Source of the DNA: Methanobacteriota archaeon
Lineage (GTDB): Archaea > Thermoplasmatota > Poseidoniia > Poseidoniales > Poseidoniaceae
NCBI GenBank assembly: GCA_002728035.1
Contig: PBUZ01000063.1
Coordinates: 1-8,506, forward strand
Direction: 5' to 3'
DNA length: 8,506 nt
In this document: one piece after another, positions 5,908 to 8,506 of the stretch
Numbering within the stretch: the first letter of the stretch is position 1
Layout: every line of letters begins with the position of its first letter
The notes under the pieces: generated by a model
Databases searched by the model: none
What the model was told of the DNA's origin: nothing
Seen by the model: only the letters and a program-made list of their open reading frames with translations
Made by a program: the position numbers and the translations under genes

Positions 5908-7848
5908 ATGGCAGGTGGTTCTTTTTCACTTCCGAAACCGAGACCCAACGGTCCACCCTATTTCTCAAGGAATCAGGTTGCCAACGTCCTGCATCAAGTT
6001 GCCGTCTTGCTCGAACTTCAAGGAGCCAATGTGTTTCGAGTCCGCTCCTACCAAAACGCAAGTCGCATGCTTGGCAGCCTCACCGAAGATCTTGGCGAAT
6101 TGGTGGCAAGCGGTGAAATCTACGACATGAAAGGCATCGGGAAGGGACTCGGTAGCGCTCTCACCCAGGCTATTGGTGAAGGGCGTTGGCCCGATGATTG
6201 GGTTGACTTGCACACGTCAACGCCTCCTGGCTTGATCGAGATGCTCGGCATACCAGGACTCGGCCCCAAACGAATCAAACTGATGGCCGATGAATTGGGT
6301 GTTGATTCCGTAGCCAGCCTCAAGGAGGCTGCACTCAACAACGAAATCGCCCCGATGAAGGGCTTTGGCGCCAAGTCACAACAACGCATGCTTGACGGCA
6401 TTGAATTGCTGTCCCGATTCCGCGCTCGCCGACGGCTGGACATCGGCCTGCGTTACGGAGAGGCGTTTCAACGAAAAATCGCCGCGCTCGACGGTGTGCA
6501 TCGCGCCACCCTTGCAGGCAGCGCTCGCCGACGCAAGGACACCATCGGTGACCTTGATGTCGTGGTTTCGGTTGATGAAGCCGACCATGAACGGGTGGCC
6601 AACGCCATCCTGAACTTGTCGGGTATCGCCGATGTCAAGGGAGCAGGAGACTCCAAAATCAGCCTCATTCTCGACACCACCATCTTTGACGAATCCTTCA
6701 CAGTAGGTCATATCGACCCCAATGTGTTGGACGCCATCGGCGGCGACGATTACGAACAACTCGAAGCAGGGGGAACCATCGATGCTCAGGTGCGTATCGT
6801 ACCTCCGCACGTCGAACCGTTCACACTCGCCTACTTCACGGGCAGCAAAGAACACAACATCGTCATGCGGCAGCGGGCGATTGACCGCGGCCTGCGGCTC
6901 AACGAATTCGGTTTGATCCCTGAGGCAAAAGCAGGCGACCTCAAGGGCATGGAAGCCGCAGCGTTCTCGCTCACCGCCGCTGAAGAAGCCGACATTTATG
7001 CTCACCTTGACCTCGCCTTTGTGCCTCCTGAGTTGCGCGAAGACATGGGAGAAATCGAGGCTGCTGCGGGTCGTTCACTTCCCGAACTCATCGAAACGTC
7101 GCACATCAAGGGGTCCCTCCACAACCACACCACGCTTTCCGATGGCGAAGCAAGTCTGGAGGTCATGGCCGATACGGCTCGCAAAATGGGATGGAACTGG
7201 TTGGGCATCGCTGACCATTCACCCACCCTCAAAATCGCCAACGGCGCCAGCGCCGAAGACCTCTTGGCTCAAGGACGAACCATCAAGAAATACAACGCTG
7301 AATGGGCGAATGACGAGATTGATTTCCGCCTCTTTCACGGCGTGGAATCAGATATTCTTGAGGGTGGTAAACTTGACCACCCTGACGACGTGCTTGCAGA
7401 GTTGGACTATGTGGTCGCCAGCGTCCACGCCATGACCAAATGGCGAGGCCGAGACGAAGTGGACAACACCGAAGAATTGCTCAAGGTGATCGACCATCCC
7501 GCCACCACCGTTTTGGGCCACCCGACTGGCCGCATTCTCCAAGGAAGAGAAGGCTACGAAGTGGACCTGTTTGCGGTTCTCGAACACATGGCTGAACACA
7601 ACGAGGATGGTCGCTTGAAGGCGATTGAATTGAACGCCAGCCCCTACCGATTGGATCTGGACTGGCGGCTGTGCAAGCATGCGAAAGGCTTGGGTGTTCC
7701 CGTCGCCATCAATCCCGATGCGCACTCCGTTCGTGGCCTCAGTGACATCGCGTACGGCGTAATGACCGCACGAAAGGGCTGGCTGGAACCCAATGACACC
7801 CTCAATTCGCTTTCCGGGGCAGCGCTTGCAACACGCTTGGCGCTGTGA
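5908..7848 (+). CDS. polX: family-X DNA polymerase with C-terminal PHP nuclease domain
   Basis: 646 residues, somewhat longer than B. subtilis PolX (about 570). Order of domains: helical 8-kDa-like domain with helix-hairpin-helix segments (about 22-170, including MKGIGKGLG and IPGLGPKR); polymerase palm with GSARRRKDTIGDLD (204-217), giving metal ligands Asp215 and Asp217; YFTGSKEHN (309-317), the conserved nucleotide-binding turn; a linker (about 340-395); and PHP domain (about 396-625). PHP ligands are all visible: H405, H407, D412, D436-H437, E480, D482, H507, H538, E574, D604, H606. The enzyme would fill short gaps in base excision repair and trim 3' ends. Oddities: the position of the third palm Asp (VDLR in relatives) reads AQVR, with Gln294, and about 35 extra residues (256-289) precede it. 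The ATG at 5908 leaves a 21-residue extension before the first helix; there is no other good start nearby. It heads the plus-strand cluster. Confidence 0.97.
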   Translation: MAGGSFSLPKPRPNGPPYFSRNQVANVLHQVAVLLELQGANVFRVRSYQNASRMLGSLTEDLGELVASGEIYDMKGIGKGLGSALTQAIGEGRWPDDWVDLHTSTPPGLIEMLGIPGLGPKRIKLMADELGVDSVASLKEAALNNEIAPMKGFGAKSQQRMLDGIELLSRFRARRRLDIGLRYGEAFQRKIAALDGVHRATLAGSARRRKDTIGDLDVVVSVDEADHERVANAILNLSGIADVKGAGDSKISLILDTTIFDESFTVGHIDPNVLDAIGGDDYEQLEAGGTIDAQVRIVPPHVEPFTLAYFTGSKEHNIVMRQRAIDRGLRLNEFGLIPEAKAGDLKGMEAAAFSLTAAEEADIYAHLDLAFVPPELREDMGEIEAAAGRSLPELIETSHIKGSLHNHTTLSDGEASLEVMADTARKMGWNWLGIADHSPTLKIANGASAEDLLAQGRTIKKYNAEWANDEIDFRLFHGVESDILEGGKLDHPDDVLAELDYVVASVHAMTKWRGRDEVDNTEELLKVIDHPATTVLGHPTGRILQGREGYEVDLFAVLEHMAEHNEDGRLKAIELNASPYRLDLDWRLCKHAKGLGVPVAINPDAHSVRGLSDIAYGVMTARKGWLEPNDTLNSLSGAALATRLAL

Positions 7849-7891
7849 GACCAAAGCACACCTTCTTGACTCAGCGGCGAATGGACACATC

Positions 7892-8101
7892 ATGCGCACC
7901 CTTCGAACCATCATCATGGGTTCCATGATGGTCCTGCCCGGCTTGTTGTTGGCGCTTATTGTGTGGTATTTGGCGGGCAAACCCGAGACGGAACCACTCG
8001 AGACCCTGATTTGTAACGGCATCCCGCTTGTTTCCGTCGTCCTCGGCCTGTATTTTGGATGGCAAACCGGCGAAGAATACAGCGTGACCTATGAGCAGTA
8101 G
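7892..8101 (+). CDS. small two-helix membrane protein, unknown
   Basis: 69 residues, unrecognised. A basic N-terminus (MRTLRT) precedes helix 1 (about 7-27, IIMGSMMVLPGLLLALIVWYL). A short acidic loop (GKPETEPLE) leads to helix 2 (about 39-57, LICNGIPLVSVVLGLYFGW), followed by a short acidic tail. By the positive-inside rule the N-terminus is probably cytoplasmic. The frame is open further upstream into the polX end, but those residues are polar and unlike a leader, so the ATG at 7892, 43 bp after the polX stop, is chosen. No clear ribosome-binding site is seen. Its stop codon overlaps the ribosome-binding site of the next gene, which ties it to the cluster. Confidence 0.72.
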   Translation: MRTLRTIIMGSMMVLPGLLLALIVWYLAGKPETEPLETLICNGIPLVSVVLGLYFGWQTGEEYSVTYEQ

Positions 8102-8105
8102 GTGG
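8100..8105 (+). promoter_or_regulatory. Shine-Dalgarno AGGTGG overlapping the preceding TAG stop
   Basis: The junction reads TAGGTGGAACAGATG: the TAG stop at 8099-8101 shares bases with AGGTGG, and the ATG at 8111 follows a 5-nt spacer. This selects ATG 8111 over the in-frame GTG at 8102, which lies inside the ribosome-binding site, and suggests translational coupling. Confidence 0.65.
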
Positions 8106-8110
8106 AACAG

Positions 8111-8413
8111 ATGCAGGCAGAACACGCCGTGAACGATTGGTTGAACCTCAACCAAGCATTCAATCGATTCTTCGCACCCTATGGCACGGTGATCGTTGCA
8201 GAGGACGCCATTTCATTCTCCGCCGACGCCAGCAAAGTCAGCACTTCCTTCACCGTGTTCAGCGATGGGCGGTTCGCCGCCACCATGCCCCTTCATGAGG
8301 TGGATGCGAAGGCAGAGCGGTTGATATTCAACGAAACCTCAAATTCCCTTCGATGTGAAGGACCGTTTGGGGAATACACCTACCGAATCCCTCAGCAACT
8401 CATCGGAGCGTGA
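8111..8413 (+). CDS. 100-residue protein of unknown function
   Basis: Not recognised. An N-terminal amphipathic helix (about 3-22, EHAVNDWLNLNQAFNRFFAP) is followed by alternating short strands: TVIVAEDAISFSADA, KVSTSFTVFSDGRFAATMP, ERLIFNETSNSLRCEG, GEYTYRI. This gives a helix plus antiparallel-sheet pattern typical of a small soluble alpha+beta domain. There is no signal peptide or membrane segment, and one cysteine (Cys82). The start is set by the AGGTGG site upstream. The gene lies between the two-helix membrane gene and nth, with only 4 nt before the nth ATG, so it is very probably co-transcribed with nth. A role in repair is suggested only by position. Confidence 0.75.
   Translation: MQAEHAVNDWLNLNQAFNRFFAPYGTVIVAEDAISFSADASKVSTSFTVFSDGRFAATMPLHEVDAKAERLIFNETSNSLRCEGPFGEYTYRIPQQLIGA
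8405..8408 (+). promoter_or_regulatory. Shine-Dalgarno GGAG for nth, inside the preceding gene
   Basis: GGAG lies 9 nt before the ATG at 8418 and overlaps the last codons of the 100-residue gene, whose TGA is at 8411-8413. It supports the nth start and coupled translation. Confidence 0.55.
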
Positions 8414-8417
8414 CGGT

Positions 8418-8506
8418 ATGAAACGAGCGGACAAAGCCCTACGCATCGCTCAGCAACTTGAGGACCTGTATCCGGTCATCCCCATTCCATTGGACCACTC
8501 AAACCC
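8418..8506 (+). CDS. nth: endonuclease III, N-terminal fragment (cut by window end)
   Basis: Only 29 codons are present. The segment ALRIAQQLEDLYPVIPIPLDHSNP matches the first helix and the YP...PLDHSNP stretch that in endonuclease III precedes the FELLIAVILSAQ block. Endonuclease III is a bifunctional glycosylase/AP lyase for oxidised pyrimidines, usually with a C-terminal [4Fe-4S] cluster. The catalytic Lys and Asp, the helix-hairpin-helix and the cluster cysteines would all lie beyond the edge, so activity and domain completeness cannot be judged. MutY-like or other HhH-GPD glycosylases are less likely given the PLDHSNP wording. It starts 4 nt after the previous stop and completes a polX-nth repair cluster. 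Confidence 0.83.
   Translation, partial: MKRADKALRIAQQLEDLYPVIPIPLDHSN

Noticed and set aside
5831..6061. N-terminal 77-residue extension of the 111-residue membrane protein
   Set aside because: It is polar and Arg-rich, lies mostly antisense to the polX N-terminus, and would leave no promoter room for either gene. The ATG at 5899 remains a weak alternative.
5471..6130. A 219-codon plus-strand frame across the gap before polX
   Set aside because: The protein is Lys/Arg-rich and patternless, runs into the polX start in another frame, and lies antisense to the clearer three-helix membrane protein.
6376..7005. A 209-codon minus-strand frame within polX
   Set aside because: It is antisense to the conserved polymerase palm, has no recognisable motif, and is a shadow frame.
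7348..8022. A 224-codon minus-strand frame across the polX 3' end
   Set aside because: It is antisense to the PHP domain and to the 69-residue membrane gene, with no domain pattern.
1..8506. CRISPR array, insertion sequence, tRNA/rRNA or phage genes
   Set aside because: No regularly spaced repeats, terminal inverted repeats with a transposase, or tRNA-like cloverleaf were seen on either strand.

Overview
The window most likely comes from an archaeon, probably a marine planktonic Thermoplasmatota lineage such as Candidatus Poseidoniales (Marine Group II). This is inference. It rests on a family-X DNA polymerase fused to a PHP domain beside an endonuclease III gene, a lipobox lipoprotein, a large K+-dependent-type membrane pyrophosphatase, a stand-alone NifU-domain protein, GGTGA/AGGTG-type ribosome-binding sites, and plausible archaeal TATA elements at two gene starts. 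No rRNA, tRNA, IS element or CRISPR array is visible, so the taxonomy cannot be fixed from this window alone.

Layout. Positions 1-3545 are read on the minus strand: a membrane pyrophosphatase (hppA), then a secreted lipoprotein, then an alpha/beta-hydrolase (carboxylesterase/phospholipase family) that runs off the left edge. The 160 bp at 3546-3705 form a divergent promoter region. From it the NifU-like Fe-S protein gene (3706-4041) is read rightward. That gene meets, stop codon against stop codon, a 457-residue multi-pass membrane protein on the minus strand (4042-5415). Upstream of the membrane protein is a small minus-strand gene for a three-helix membrane protein (5495-5830), hidden inside a longer artefactual reading frame. 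It is divergent from polX (5908-7848, plus). polX heads a tight plus-strand cluster: a 69-residue two-helix membrane protein, a 100-residue protein of unknown function, and the start of nth (endonuclease III), which is cut by the right edge.

How the genes fit together. PolX (gap-filling polymerase plus PHP nuclease) and Nth (glycosylase/AP lyase) are both base-excision-repair enzymes, and the two small unknown genes lie between them in the same direction. The pyrophosphatase would recycle PPi from biosynthesis into an ion gradient. The NifU-like protein could supply Fe-S clusters, and Nth is a [4Fe-4S] enzyme, but that link is only thematic.

The most unusual point is in PolX. The residue aligning with the third catalytic aspartate of the polymerase is glutamine, next to a roughly 35-residue insertion, while the PHP nuclease residues look intact. 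No clearly new multi-gene system is evident. The remaining points of interest are the small unknown genes and several regulatory-looking sequences.
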